The position numbers and the translations under genes were made by a program. From positions 1-62,507 of the forward strand of contig NZ_LSZO01000176.1 in NCBI RefSeq assembly GCF_001580025.1: a stretch of 62,507 bases of DNA, given 5' to 3'. Source of the stretch: Ventosimonas gracilis. Its GTDB lineage: Bacteria; Pseudomonadota; Gammaproteobacteria; Pseudomonadales; Pseudomonadaceae. Below, in pieces: positions 1 to 8,602 of this stretch. How positions within the stretch are numbered: the first letter of the stretch is position 1; each line of letters begins with the position of its first letter. Under the pieces are notes generated by a model, which saw nothing but the letters and a program-made list of their open reading frames with translations, did not search any database and was not told the origin of the DNA.

Positions 1-90
1 AGGTTGTACACATTGGCTGCATGCTGCGCCTAGTCTGGCGAAATTTTGAGCAGCAGCGCGGCTCGCGTTTGAAGCGGGAGCAGACCCTAG
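1..90 (+). repeat. Dispersed intergenic repeat, copy A (truncated by the window edge)
   Basis: The first 86 or so bases match, with about nine differences, the reverse complement of 20659-20742. Shared landmarks are TTGGCTGCATGCTGCGC, CTGGCGAAATTTTGAGCAGC and GGCTCGCG followed by TTTGAA and CGGGA. The right end, CAGACCCTAG, recurs at 62294-62303. The repeat runs into the 3' end of the neighbouring minus-strand gene, whose TAG stop lies inside the terminal CCCTAG. It probably continues leftwards beyond the window. Confidence 0.75.
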
Positions 91-1976
91 AGTTTATCCC
101 CACGAAGTTCGGCAACCGCCGCGTGCAAGGCTCTTGGCGTGGCGGCTTCTGGCGCTATGGGTTTACCCACAACAATATTGATTCTTGATAATACGCGGCG
201 GAAAAAACCGCGTTTAGGGTCGCGGCTAAAGTAACTGCCCCATAATCCTTGCAAGGCGACCGGCACAACCGGCACCGGATTTTCTTGCAAGATGCGCGTT
301 ACACCACCTTGAAACGGGTTTAATTCACCATCTGTCGTTAATTTACCTTCCGGAAAGATGCAAACCAATTCACCGTTCTTTAGATACTCGTCAATCTTTT
401 TAAAGGCGGCTTCATAAATGGCCATATCTTCACTGCGTCCGGCAATCGGGATGCAACCGGCAACCCGTGCAATAAAGTTAAGCACCGGCAGGTTATAGAG
501 CTTCCAATACATGACAAAACGGGTATGACGGCGCAATGCACCGCCCAGCAAGACCACATCGATAAAAGAAACATGATTGCATACCATTAAGGTACCGCCT
601 TCTTGCGGGATATGCTCAAAGCCTTGATGACGCACGCGGTACATGCTGTGACCGATTAACCAGACGATAAAGCGCATGGTAAATTCGGGCACTATTTTAA
701 AGATATAGGTGTTGACGGCGATATTCATCAAAGCCAACACTAAAAATAATTGCGGAATGGAAAGCCCAGCTTTGGTTAATAACAACATGGCAACCAGCGC
801 GGCAATCACCATAAACAGTGCATTTAAAATATTGTTGGCCGCAATTACCCGCGCGCGTTCATTTTCTGGCGTGCGTGATTGGATTAAAGCGTACAGTGGC
901 ACAATATAAAGACCGCCAAACAGACCTATGCCTAAAATGGAAAATAATACCCACCAGCTATGGGAATAAGCCAAAATTTCAAGCCAGTTTTGTTGGCTGG
1001 CGGATGTGACTAAATCCGGTGAATTCCACCACAGCAGCAGGCCAAAGAAGGTCAGTCCCAGTGAACCAAAAGGTACCAGGCCGATTTCTATCTGCCTACC
1101 AGATAGCTTTTCACAGAGCATCGAACCTAAGCCAATGCCAACAGAAAATACGGTAAGAATTAACGTAGCAACGCTTTCATCACCGCCTAAAAAATCCTTG
1201 CTGTATTCTGGAATTTGCGTGAGATAAGTGACACCCACAAACCAAAACCAAGAACTACCAATCAGTGAACGTGATACGGCTGGTGTTTGCCCAAGCCCGC
1301 GCCTTAAAGTCGCCCAAGTTTCAACGGGAATATTAAGGCTTAGTTTAAGCTGCGGTAATGCGGCGGCGGCTGATGGAATAAATCGACTGCTAAAGTAACC
1401 CAGCAAAGCAACGGCTAGCACACAAAAGGCGGTGACTTGCGCCCAATAATCGGTGCCTGCCAGTATCAATCCGGCGCCAATAGTGCCGCCTAAAATAGCA
1501 AGAAAAGTACCCAGTTCCACCAAGGCATTACCACCTATCAACTCTTCATTATGCAAGGTTTGCGGCAAGATGGAGTATTTAACCGGACCAAATAATGCTG
1601 ATTGCAAGCCCATACAAAACAGTACAGACAACAGCAGATAAAGATTATTAAATAAAAAACCAGCCGCGCCGCCCAGCATGATCAGCACTTCGGATAATTT
1701 AAGCGCGCGTATTAACTTGTCTTTGGCAAATTTTTCGCCGAACTGCCCGCCTAATGCAGAAAACAAGAAAAATGGCAGAATAAATAATAAAGCACAAAGA
1801 TTAATCAGCAGCGTACTGCTGCCTTGCGCATCGTCGCTGATATTCAGCTTGTATAAAATCGCCAATATCAACGCTTGTTTAAAGATATTGTCATTTAATG
1901 CACCGAGTGATTGGGTCAAGAAAAACGGTAAAAATCGGCGCGATTTAAGCAAGGCAAATTGTGAAGGCTCTTTCAT
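87..1976 (-). CDS. MFS transporter fused to a 1-acyl-glycerophosphate acyltransferase (PlsC) domain
   Basis: The 629-residue protein has two parts. Residues 1 to about 420 form a polytopic MFS module like LplT (lysophospholipid flippase), opening with a typical SLGALNDNIFKQAL segment. Residues about 430-629 are a PlsC-type acyltransferase: the catalytic NHVSFID motif (NHx4D) is near residue 465 and FPEGKLT is near residue 540. The likely role is import of lysophospholipid across the inner membrane and its re-acylation, as done by LplT and Aas in enterobacteria. The acyl-ACP synthetase (AMP-binding) domain found in Aas and in longer fusions is absent. The ATG start is clear. The stop codon falls inside a dispersed repeat, so the last residues may not be ancestral. 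Confidence 0.85.
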   Translation of the reverse strand: MKEPSQFALLKSRRFLPFFLTQSLGALNDNIFKQALILAILYKLNISDDAQGSSTLLINLCALLFILPFFLFSALGGQFGEKFAKDKLIRALKLSEVLIMLGGAAGFLFNNLYLLLSVLFCMGLQSALFGPVKYSILPQTLHNEELIGGNALVELGTFLAILGGTIGAGLILAGTDYWAQVTAFCVLAVALLGYFSSRFIPSAAAALPQLKLSLNIPVETWATLRRGLGQTPAVSRSLIGSSWFWFVGVTYLTQIPEYSKDFLGGDESVATLILTVFSVGIGLGSMLCEKLSGRQIEIGLVPFGSLGLTFFGLLLWWNSPDLVTSASQQNWLEILAYSHSWWVLFSILGIGLFGGLYIVPLYALIQSRTPENERARVIAANNILNALFMVIAALVAMLLLTKAGLSIPQLFLVLALMNIAVNTYIFKIVPEFTMRFIVWLIGHSMYRVRHQGFEHIPQEGGTLMVCNHVSFIDVVLLGGALRRHTRFVMYWKLYNLPVLNFIARVAGCIPIAGRSEDMAIYEAAFKKIDEYLKNGELVCIFPEGKLTTDGELNPFQGGVTRILQENPVPVVPVALQGLWGSYFSRDPKRGFFRRVLSRINIVVGKPIAPEAATPRALHAAVAELRGDKL

Positions 1977-1997
1977 CTATCTTCTCCTTGATTTTAT

Positions 1998-3314
1998 CTA
2001 ATATGAATAACGCGCAATGCTTTGCGGTAATGTCCAAAAGGCATAAGTTGCCAGCCAAAAGAGCGCCAAAGGCAACAGTATCTGCCAAAAACGCGCGGGC
2101 AATGCAGGCAGTGGCGAGCGATATTGTACGAAAGCCAAAGCGCCCGCACAGAAAACGCCGCTCAGTAATACGCCCGCGATAATATCGGTTGGCCAATGCA
2201 CACCCAAATACACCCGCGAACAGGCAATAAAAAGCACCGGCAGGCTGGCAAGCAGCAGCCAAACCAAGCGCCAGCGCGGCGGTTGGCCGCGTCCGGCCAA
2301 GACGGCAAGACAGCCATAAAAGGCCATCGATGAGGCGCTGTGTCCACTTGGCAGGCTAAAACTGCTTAACGGTTGCAGTAACAGATCGGGACGGGCGCGT
2401 TGTATTAACTGTTTAAGCAGTTCGCTCGCAACGGCGGTGCCAAGCAACGCTGCGGCTGAAAAGCAAAATGCCCGCCATTGCTTAAACAACAGCAAGACGG
2501 TTATCAACAATAGGCCGATAACGATTTGGCAAAGGCTATTGCCCAAACCGGTTATCAGGATGGCAGCAGTATCTAGCGTTTTGCTGCGATGGGCCTGTAT
2601 CAGGTTCATCAATCCATTGTCGAGCGATTGCAGGTGTGAAAAGCCTAAAGATAAAGTGATCAATGCCAGCAGACAAAGTCCGGCGGTAATCAAGCTGCTG
2701 TGGCGCAATCCGCGCTGACTGCTGTAGAGGCTGATGGCAAGCAATAAGCCAAGTGACGCCAGCAACAGGGCGGCATCACGCCAAAAACCGTCAGGCAACG
2801 GCAGGCGCAATGCCGCACCGGTTGCCCAGCCGGGTAAAAGATAGGCAATCGACCAACCGGTGCCAGCCAGCAGGCTGATCAGTGCAAAGCGCCAAAATGG
2901 CATGCGCAGCATGCCCGCAACCATCGGCAACAGTGGGCGCAGCGGGCCGATATAGCGACCTATCAGCAGACTTACCGCACCAAAGCGCTGGAAATAGCGT
3001 TCAGTGCTGGCCAGCCACTGCGGATGCGTGCGCAGCCCGGGTAGCTGGCCGATCCGGTGTTTAAAGCGAAAGCCCAACCCATAGGAGAGCAAATCACCCA
3101 GCAGTCCACCTAAAAACCCCAGTAGCAATGTTTCGCCTAATCCAAGCGCCCCGCTGCCCGCCATCACCGCAATGGCAAATAGCAGCACAGTGCCAGGCAT
3201 CAGCAACCCGACAATCGCCAGGCATTCCGCGCAGGCGACGATAAAAAGCGCAAGTCCCAGCCACTGTGGATGCGCCTCAAGCCAGACGGAAGCGGTAGTT
3301 AAAAAGTCGCCCAC
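1998..3314 (-). CDS. DedA-family membrane protein fused to a PAP2 phosphatase
   Basis: The 438-residue integral membrane protein joins an N-terminal DedA/SNARE-associated domain (residues about 10-180, including the conserved GRYIGPLRPLLP segment) to a C-terminal PAP2 domain. All three PAP2 motifs are visible: KQLIQRARP (K-x6-RP) near residue 300, PSGHS near 323 and SRVYLGVHWPTD near 365-375. DedA proteins support undecaprenyl-phosphate or phospholipid translocation, and PAP2 enzymes dephosphorylate lipid pyrophosphates. The fusion could dephosphorylate and recycle a polyprenyl or phosphatidyl lipid, which is inference. The start is GTG, overlapping the 3' end of the glycosylase gene by 16 bases, so the two are probably co-transcribed. 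Confidence 0.85.
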   Translation of the reverse strand: MGDFLTTASVWLEAHPQWLGLALFIVACAECLAIVGLLMPGTVLLFAIAVMAGSGALGLGETLLLGFLGGLLGDLLSYGLGFRFKHRIGQLPGLRTHPQWLASTERYFQRFGAVSLLIGRYIGPLRPLLPMVAGMLRMPFWRFALISLLAGTGWSIAYLLPGWATGAALRLPLPDGFWRDAALLLASLGLLLAISLYSSQRGLRHSSLITAGLCLLALITLSLGFSHLQSLDNGLMNLIQAHRSKTLDTAAILITGLGNSLCQIVIGLLLITVLLLFKQWRAFCFSAAALLGTAVASELLKQLIQRARPDLLLQPLSSFSLPSGHSASSMAFYGCLAVLAGRGQPPRWRLVWLLLASLPVLFIACSRVYLGVHWPTDIIAGVLLSGVFCAGALAFVQYRSPLPALPARFWQILLPLALFWLATYAFWTLPQSIARYSY

Positions 3315-3994
3315 GAGCCTTCCTTTTCAGTCAGTAACCAATAATCGCGCCCTTCAAGCTGGCCGAGACGCAGTGGATTTTTTGTGCAGTGGCGAGCGTA
3401 GGCTGCATCAACAAAGCGATAGGGCAAATCCTCATCACGCCCTATGGGAATGCCAAGACGGCGGGTTTGGATAATTTGTTTGGGCGGCGGCGCTTGTTCC
3501 AGATGCAGCCGCTCGTTTAAGCGTTTGGCATTCCAATCCGGTACTTTTAAGCCAAGGCTTTTGCACAACAACGTTTGCCCTGCGCAAAGTTTTTCCGCTG
3601 CACGGATCCTGCCCTGCTTATCGGGATTAAGCTGCTGCATGCGCTGCAAGCTCGCCTCGCCAGAAATTTCGTCCAGCACCGGATAAGCGGATTTAATCAA
3701 CACAGCATTGCCTTCACCCTGCGCGCTGAAATTAAGCGAATCACCGCCGCGAGCGTAGTACATATATATAGTGCCGGGCGGCATAAACAGGGCGCGGCGG
3801 TTATGGGTAAAGCCCAGCGAAGCATGACTGCCTTTTTCGTTTTTGTAATAGCTTTCCGTCTCAATAATCCGTGCGGCAAGCCACAATCCCTCTGTCCGAT
3901 GGCGGATGATTTTGCCCAGCAAAGCACAGGCAAGCGACTGCGCGTCGCGGGCAAAAAAATCTTCGCTAAGTAAAATAACTTGAGTACTGGGCAA
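3299..3994 (-). CDS. mpg: DNA-3-methyladenine glycosylase (AAG/Mpg family)
   Basis: The 231-residue protein belongs to the AAG/Mpg family of monofunctional base-excision glycosylases, which remove alkylated purines such as 3-methyladenine. Visible family features are the LLGK segment near the N-terminus, RIIETESY (with the catalytic Glu), SHASLGFTHNRRALFMPPG, and the IYMYYARGG stretch matching the usual YVYxxYG. The start is TTG: the in-frame stop lies only 12 codons upstream, leaving no ATG or GTG alternative. It is divergent from the PA4642-type gene and probably heads a two-gene unit with the DedA-PAP2 gene. Confidence 0.88.
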   Translation of the reverse strand: MPSTQVILLSEDFFARDAQSLACALLGKIIRHRTEGLWLAARIIETESYYKNEKGSHASLGFTHNRRALFMPPGTIYMYYARGGDSLNFSAQGEGNAVLIKSAYPVLDEISGEASLQRMQQLNPDKQGRIRAAEKLCAGQTLLCKSLGLKVPDWNAKRLNERLHLEQAPPPKQIIQTRRLGIPIGRDEDLPYRFVDAAYARHCTKNPLRLGQLEGRDYWLLTEKEGSWATF

Positions 3995-4114
3995 GGCTTT
4001 TTCTGTCTCAATGACTGGGGCGCTCTTTTAACACATGCGAGTAAATCTTGCCGCCTTTCCCCAGGCGAAGCAGGGCGTTAAACTGCCCGCTTTTGTCATT
4101 CGCGCGGAGTAGCC

Positions 4115-4408
4115 ATGCGCAAAGATAAACATCAGGTAATAGGCGAGGCAATGACCGATGAGCAGGTTCGCTCGTTTCTTGCGCCAGAGCCTATGGACGC
4201 TACGCCCCCTGCCCTGCATAAGTTGGTTAAAGCCTATCGTGGTTTGCGGCTTGAGGATTTTGCCCGTTTTGTCGATTTTTTTGTCGAGGCCGGGTACGAC
4301 CTTGCCGCCAAGGATAAAAGCGGGCGTGACTTTATCGCTCTGATAGCCGACCAGCGCGGTGCAGCGCCTTATATTGAGGTGGTGCAGGCCGCCTTGGCGC
4401 AGCACTAA
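4115..4408 (+). CDS. PA4642-family conserved protein of unknown function
   Basis: This small soluble protein of 97 residues begins MRKDKHQVIGEAMTDEQV and carries the core HKLVKAYRGLRLEDFARF, which I recognise as the PA4642 family of Pseudomonas. The family has no assigned function that I know of. The ATG is preceded by GGAG at a suitable distance. No signal peptide or membrane segment is seen. The gene is divergent from mpg and just upstream of the CynX-like transporter. Confidence 0.75.
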   Translation: MRKDKHQVIGEAMTDEQVRSFLAPEPMDATPPALHKLVKAYRGLRLEDFARFVDFFVEAGYDLAAKDKSGRDFIALIADQRGAAPYIEVVQAALAQH

Positions 4409-4429
4409 AAGCACTTCGATTAAAATCTC

Positions 4430-5584
4430 TTGTCTACCAATCCTTCGCGCTTTGTGTTGCTGGCCGCCTTGCTGCTGGCGGCCGTTAATTTGCGTCCGGC
4501 GATTACTTCGCTGTCACCGGTGATTGAGCGAATTGCCGAAGAGCTTTCCTTAAGCCGCGGCCTTATCAGCCTAACTACGGCGCTACCGGTACTGTGCATG
4601 GGATTGCTTGCACCGCTCGCGCCACGGCTGGCGTTGCGCTTTGGATTGGTGCGCACGGTGCTTTGCTGTCTGCTTTTGATCAGTTTGGCGCTGCTGCTTC
4701 GCCTCGCTTCGCATATTCCACTGGTACTGATTGGCACGGCATTACTGGCAGGCAGTGCGATTGCTGTCGCCGGACCCTTGCTTTCCGGTTTTATCAAGCA
4801 GCATTTTGCCTGGCAAAACGGCGGCATTTTGGCGGCATTCTCGCTCGCCATGGCGATAGGCGGTGCCAGTGGTGCGGTGTTGGGTTTGCCGGTGACACAT
4901 TTACTTAGCAATGATTGGACGCTGGGCTTAAGCTTTTGGGCAATACCTGCCCTGCTCGCTGCGCTGCTTTGGTTTCGTTTGCCGAACACAAGGCCAGAAA
5001 CCGGCGCACAGAGCGCTTCACTGCCTTGGCACTCAGGCCGTGCCTGGCTGATTACCGGCTTTTTTGCCGTACAGGCCGGATTGTTCTATGCCTTGGCGAC
5101 TTGGCTTTTGGCACGTTATTTGGAAGTGGGTTTCAGCGATTTACGCATCCATTTTTTATTTGATGCCTTTATGTTGGTATCCCTGCCGAGTGCTTGGGTT
5201 TTGCCTTGGCTGGCGCAACGGCTAAACGCACACTACCCATTGCTTTTAGTGTCTGCGCTCTGTTCATTATTGTGCCTTGTTTTCATTACTTTTTTCCCGC
5301 TGCTGTGGCCGGAGCTGTTTGCTTTGCTGCTGGGCTTTGGCTTGAGCGGCTCGTTTGCGCTGTCCTTGGTGTTGCCTTTGCATGAAGCGCACAGTCCGCT
5401 TGAAGTCAGCCGATTAAGTGCAATGATGCTCTGCGCAGGCTACAGTTTGGGCAGTCTTACGCCAATCCTGCTGGGTATCGGGCGCGACCTGTTCGGCAAC
5501 TACCAAATGCCTTTTCTGCTGTTATGTCTGTTCGCCCTGCTGCTAAGCGCTCTTGCAGCGGCCTTGCAGCCAAGAAAACACTAA
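4430..5584 (+). CDS. MFS transporter, CynX/NimT (YeaN) family
   Basis: The 384-residue protein has about 12 hydrophobic segments and the CynX/NimT signature NLRPAITSLSPVIERI near the N-terminus. Family members export or import small molecules such as cyanate, 2-nitroimidazole or amino-acid derivatives, and the substrate cannot be predicted here. The reading frame opens at a TTG (TTG TCT ACC) with no convincing Shine-Dalgarno. No ATG lies in the first 50 codons, so the start is uncertain by some residues. It ends 15 bases before the PiT transporter gene. Confidence 0.8.
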   Translation: MSTNPSRFVLLAALLLAAVNLRPAITSLSPVIERIAEELSLSRGLISLTTALPVLCMGLLAPLAPRLALRFGLVRTVLCCLLLISLALLLRLASHIPLVLIGTALLAGSAIAVAGPLLSGFIKQHFAWQNGGILAAFSLAMAIGGASGAVLGLPVTHLLSNDWTLGLSFWAIPALLAALLWFRLPNTRPETGAQSASLPWHSGRAWLITGFFAVQAGLFYALATWLLARYLEVGFSDLRIHFLFDAFMLVSLPSAWVLPWLAQRLNAHYPLLLVSALCSLLCLVFITFFPLLWPELFALLLGFGLSGSFALSLVLPLHEAHSPLEVSRLSAMMLCAGYSLGSLTPILLGIGRDLFGNYQMPFLLLCLFALLLSALAAALQPRKH

Positions 5585-5599
5585 CCCTGAGCCATTTTT

Positions 5600-7075
5600 A
5601 TGCTTGAACTGTTAGCACAACAAAATGCCTGGCTGCTTGCCGGTCTTGCACTGGCGCTCGCCTTTGTGTTGTTTTTTGAATTTATCAACGGCTTTCACGA
5701 TACCGCCAACGCCGTGGCTACGGTGATTTATACCAAGGCCATGTCCGCACATACGGCGGTTATCCTCTCCGGTATTTTTAACTTTTTGGGCGTTTTGTTG
5801 GGCGGCGTGGGTGTGGCTTATGCCATTGTGCATCTGCTGCCGGTGGAGCTGCTGATCAACGTCAATAGCGCGCAAGGGCTGATCATGGTGTTTGCCCTGC
5901 TGGCGGCGGCCATTACCTGGAATTTGGGTACTTGGTACTTTGGTATTCCGGCCTCCAGCTCGCATACCTTAATTGGCGCGATTTTGGGCGTGGGCATTGG
6001 CAATGCGTTGATTAGTGATATTTCGCTGATGGATGGGGTGAACTGGTCTAAAGCCATTGAAATCGCCATCTCGCTGGTGATTTCACCGGTGGCCGGGTTT
6101 ATCGTCGCCGCCCTTTTGCTACTGGCACTTAAACGCTGGCTGCCGCTTTCCAAAATGCATATCACGCCGGAGCGGCGCAAAGAGAGCAAAGGCAAAAAGC
6201 ACCCACCGTTTCGCAATCGTTTGGTACTGGTCGCCTCGGCGCTGGCAGTCAGTTTTGTGCACGGCTCCAACGATGGGCAAAAAGGTATCGGGCTTATCAT
6301 GTTGGTGCTGATTGGTATTGTGCCGGGCCTGTTTGTGCTGGATTTGGGCAGCACCCGCTATCAGATAGAGCGCACTCGCGATGCAGCGGCCTATCTCAAT
6401 CAGCTTTATCAAAGCAATAAAGAAGCGCTGGGCGACTATCTGGCACTCGGCAAGCAGAGCCAGGCCAACGAGCCGCTGGCGCTACTGCGCTGCGAGCCCA
6501 AACAGACCGAAGCCACTATTGCGGCACTAAGGAACGAGCTAAAAGGCGTAGGCGATTACGCCGAGCTTTCCGCCGAAAAACGCATTGAAGTGCGCCGCTA
6601 TTTGCTCTGCCTTGACGATACCGCCAAAAAAGTAGGCAAACTGGGTCTATTGCCTCATCGTGAACAGTCTGACCTTAACCGTCTGCGCAAGGATCTAACC
6701 GGCACCACCGAATACGCGCCGTTTTGGGTCATCCTCGCGGTCGCACTGGCACTCGGTATCGGCACCATGGTCGGCTGGAAGCGCGTGGTATTAACGGTTG
6801 GCGAGAAAATCGGCAAGCGCGGCATGACCTACGCGCAAGGCATGGCCGCACAAATTACTGCCGCCTTTGCCATTGGCGTGGCCAACCTGTTCAGCCTGCC
6901 GGTTTCCACCACCCATGTGCTGTCCTCCGGTATTGCCGGAACCATGATTGCCAATCGCAGCGGTCTGCAAGGCGGCACTGTGCGCAATATTCTGCTGGCT
7001 TGGTTATTAACGCTGCCTATTGCTACGCTGCTGGCGGTTTTTCTTTACTGGTTTGCCACGCTTTTTGTGGGTTAA
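5600..7075 (+). CDS. pit: PiT-family inorganic phosphate transporter
   Basis: The 491-residue inner-membrane protein moves phosphate (as metal-phosphate) using the proton or sodium gradient. Both PiT signature repeats are seen: FEFINGFHDTANAVATVIYT near residue 27 and VHGSNDGQKGIGLIML near residue 220. The inverted-repeat topology is split by a long polar loop (residues about 250-365, rich in charged and Gln/Asn residues), typical of the large cytoplasmic loop of Pit proteins. No PhoU-like (DUF47) partner gene is adjacent. The ATG start follows the upstream MFS gene closely. Confidence 0.92.
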   Translation: MLELLAQQNAWLLAGLALALAFVLFFEFINGFHDTANAVATVIYTKAMSAHTAVILSGIFNFLGVLLGGVGVAYAIVHLLPVELLINVNSAQGLIMVFALLAAAITWNLGTWYFGIPASSSHTLIGAILGVGIGNALISDISLMDGVNWSKAIEIAISLVISPVAGFIVAALLLLALKRWLPLSKMHITPERRKESKGKKHPPFRNRLVLVASALAVSFVHGSNDGQKGIGLIMLVLIGIVPGLFVLDLGSTRYQIERTRDAAAYLNQLYQSNKEALGDYLALGKQSQANEPLALLRCEPKQTEATIAALRNELKGVGDYAELSAEKRIEVRRYLLCLDDTAKKVGKLGLLPHREQSDLNRLRKDLTGTTEYAPFWVILAVALALGIGTMVGWKRVVLTVGEKIGKRGMTYAQGMAAQITAAFAIGVANLFSLPVSTTHVLSSGIAGTMIANRSGLQGGTVRNILLAWLLTLPIATLLAVFLYWFATLFVG

Positions 7076-7102
7076 TTTGTCGGTTAATGGTTGGCTAATA
7101 CA

Positions 7103-8113
7103 GTGAAGCTATTGATTAGCGGCGGCTGCGGCTTTATTGGTTCGGCGCTTATCCGCTATTTATTGGCCAATACCGCGCATTCCGTCGTTAATCTGGATAA
7201 ATTAACCTACGCTGCCAATCCAGCGGCGCTTGCTGATTTTAATCAGCATCCAAACTATTGTTTTATCAAACAGGATATTGGCTATCCACTGGGTCAGTTA
7301 TTTTTTCAGCATCAGCCGGATGCGATTATTCATCTGGCGGCAGAAACCCATGTCGATAACTCTTTAAAGCAACCTGATTTATTTATTAAGACTAATATCA
7401 ATGGCACAGCCAACTTGTTGCAAGGGGCACGTTATTATTGGCAAGGTCTTGATCACGAACGTAAAGCACGCTTTCGCCTGCTGCAAGTCTCTACCGACGA
7501 AGTCTTTGGCGATTGGGCCGGCCGTCAATTAAAAGCCAGCGAAACCAGCCCATACGCCCCCAGCTCGCCTTACGCCGCGAGTAAAGCCGCCGCCGACCAC
7601 CTCGCCAGGGCCTGGCAGCGCAGTTTTGGCCTGCCGATTATTATCAGCCACAGCAGCAATAACTACGGCCCGTGGCAGCACGCGGAAAAACTGATTCCGC
7701 GCTGTATTAGCCAGGCTTTACAGGGCAAGCCGTTGCCGATTTACGGCAATGGCAAAGCCATCCGCGATTGGCTTTATGTTAAAGACCACGCCCGCGCCCT
7801 AGTTCAAATTATCGAAAAAGGCCGTGTAGGTGAAAGCTACAATATCGGCGCAAACTGCGAAAAAACCACCTTGGCCGTGGTAAACGCCATTTGCCAAGCA
7901 CTGGAAAAATTCGCCCCTGAATATTCACCGAATAACCCGCAAGGCTTTGCCGGTTTGATCAAGTTTATCCAAGACCGCCCAGGCCATGATTTACGCTATG
8001 CATTAAATGTCGAAAAAATTCAGACCGAGCTGCATTGGCAAGCGCAAGAAAGCTTTAATAGCGGTATCGATAAAACCGTGCAATGGTATTTAAATCAATT
8101 GAATACCCAATAA
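7103..8113 (+). CDS. rfbB: dTDP-glucose 4,6-dehydratase
   Basis: This extended short-chain dehydrogenase converts dTDP-glucose to dTDP-4-keto-6-deoxyglucose, a precursor of dTDP-rhamnose and related sugars. It shows the Rossmann motif GGCGFIGS, AAETHVDNSL, the STDEVFGD segment and the YAASK (YxxxK) catalytic motif. The frame is open from a TTG at 7091, but GTG at 7103 gives the usual start (MKLLISGGCGFIG) and 336 residues, so I chose it. No rfbA, rfbC or rfbD is nearby, which is unusual because these genes are normally clustered. Confidence 0.85.
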   Translation: MKLLISGGCGFIGSALIRYLLANTAHSVVNLDKLTYAANPAALADFNQHPNYCFIKQDIGYPLGQLFFQHQPDAIIHLAAETHVDNSLKQPDLFIKTNINGTANLLQGARYYWQGLDHERKARFRLLQVSTDEVFGDWAGRQLKASETSPYAPSSPYAASKAAADHLARAWQRSFGLPIIISHSSNNYGPWQHAEKLIPRCISQALQGKPLPIYGNGKAIRDWLYVKDHARALVQIIEKGRVGESYNIGANCEKTTLAVVNAICQALEKFAPEYSPNNPQGFAGLIKFIQDRPGHDLRYALNVEKIQTELHWQAQESFNSGIDKTVQWYLNQLNTQ

Positions 8114-8117
8114 AACT

Positions 8118-8540
8118 TCAGGCTTTCTTGAGCACCACGATAATACCTTCGGTATAGCTGAAGCCATAACTGTAGCCGGTCGAACCTTTGCCTGAAATAC
8201 TGCCGGTACCTTGCACAATCATGCTCGCTTTATATTCATATTTATAATCACCCGAAGCGTCATATTTATAACTACCCGAAGTGATTGGCGTGATGGAAAA
8301 CAGTTCATAGCCTTGTTCCAACCAAGGATTGATGACCTCGTGCATGTCTTGCACCAATGCAAAACCGTCTACGGCAGAGTCGGAATAGCCGGTTATTTCT
8401 TGTTGTTGCTCTTTGCGCATTACCGGTTTCTCGCCGCCAAACCAGCCCTTTTTGCTTTCTCCGGTCGGCATTTTAACGGATTTGTTTTTAATAATGGGTT
8501 TGCCACTGGTAGGAATAAAAAAGGTCTTAACGAGAGGCAT
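8118..8540 (-). CDS. Hypothetical protein, Gly/Ser/Tyr-rich C-terminal half
   Basis: I do not recognise this 140-residue protein. The N-terminal 40 residues are basic, with several Lys-Pro pairs. The middle reads like a small globular domain (INPWLEQGYELFSITPI). The C-terminal part contains an eight-residue near-repeat, GSYKYDAS/GDYKYEYK, followed by a Gly/Ser/Tyr-rich stretch and a closing TEGIIVVLKKA. The pattern of Trp/Gly-Tyr-Glu-Leu followed by a final hydrophobic strand resembles DUF4177-like proteins, a weak inference. There is no signal peptide. The ATG is preceded by a purine-rich stretch. It lies downstream of yebC across a hairpin. Confidence 0.6.
   Translation of the reverse strand: MPLVKTFFIPTSGKPIIKNKSVKMPTGESKKGWFGGEKPVMRKEQQQEITGYSDSAVDGFALVQDMHEVINPWLEQGYELFSITPITSGSYKYDASGDYKYEYKASMIVQGTGSISGKGSTGYSYGFSYTEGIIVVLKKA
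8236..8283 (-). repeat. Two tandem 24-bp units inside the hypothetical gene
   Basis: Positions 8236-8259 and 8260-8283 are two adjacent 24-base units that differ at three positions; both contain CATATTTATAA and ACCCGAAG. They encode the Ser/Gly-Tyr-Lys-Tyr octapeptide repeat of the protein, so the repeat probably arose by in-frame duplication. Confidence 0.8.
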
Positions 8541-8562
8541 GCTTTTTTCTCTTCTTGAGTTT

Positions 8563-8585
8563 ACCTCTCGCTTATTGCGAGAGGT
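8563..8585 (-). terminator. Hairpin between yebC and the hypothetical gene
   Basis: A perfect 9-bp stem (ACCTCTCGC and GCGAGAGGT) with a 5-base loop lies 18 bases after the yebC stop. No T tract follows on either strand, so it may be a weak or Rho-assisted terminator, a processing site, or an attenuator ahead of the hypothetical gene. Confidence 0.5.
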
Positions 8586-8602
8586 GGTTCATTCAATCGA
8601 AT

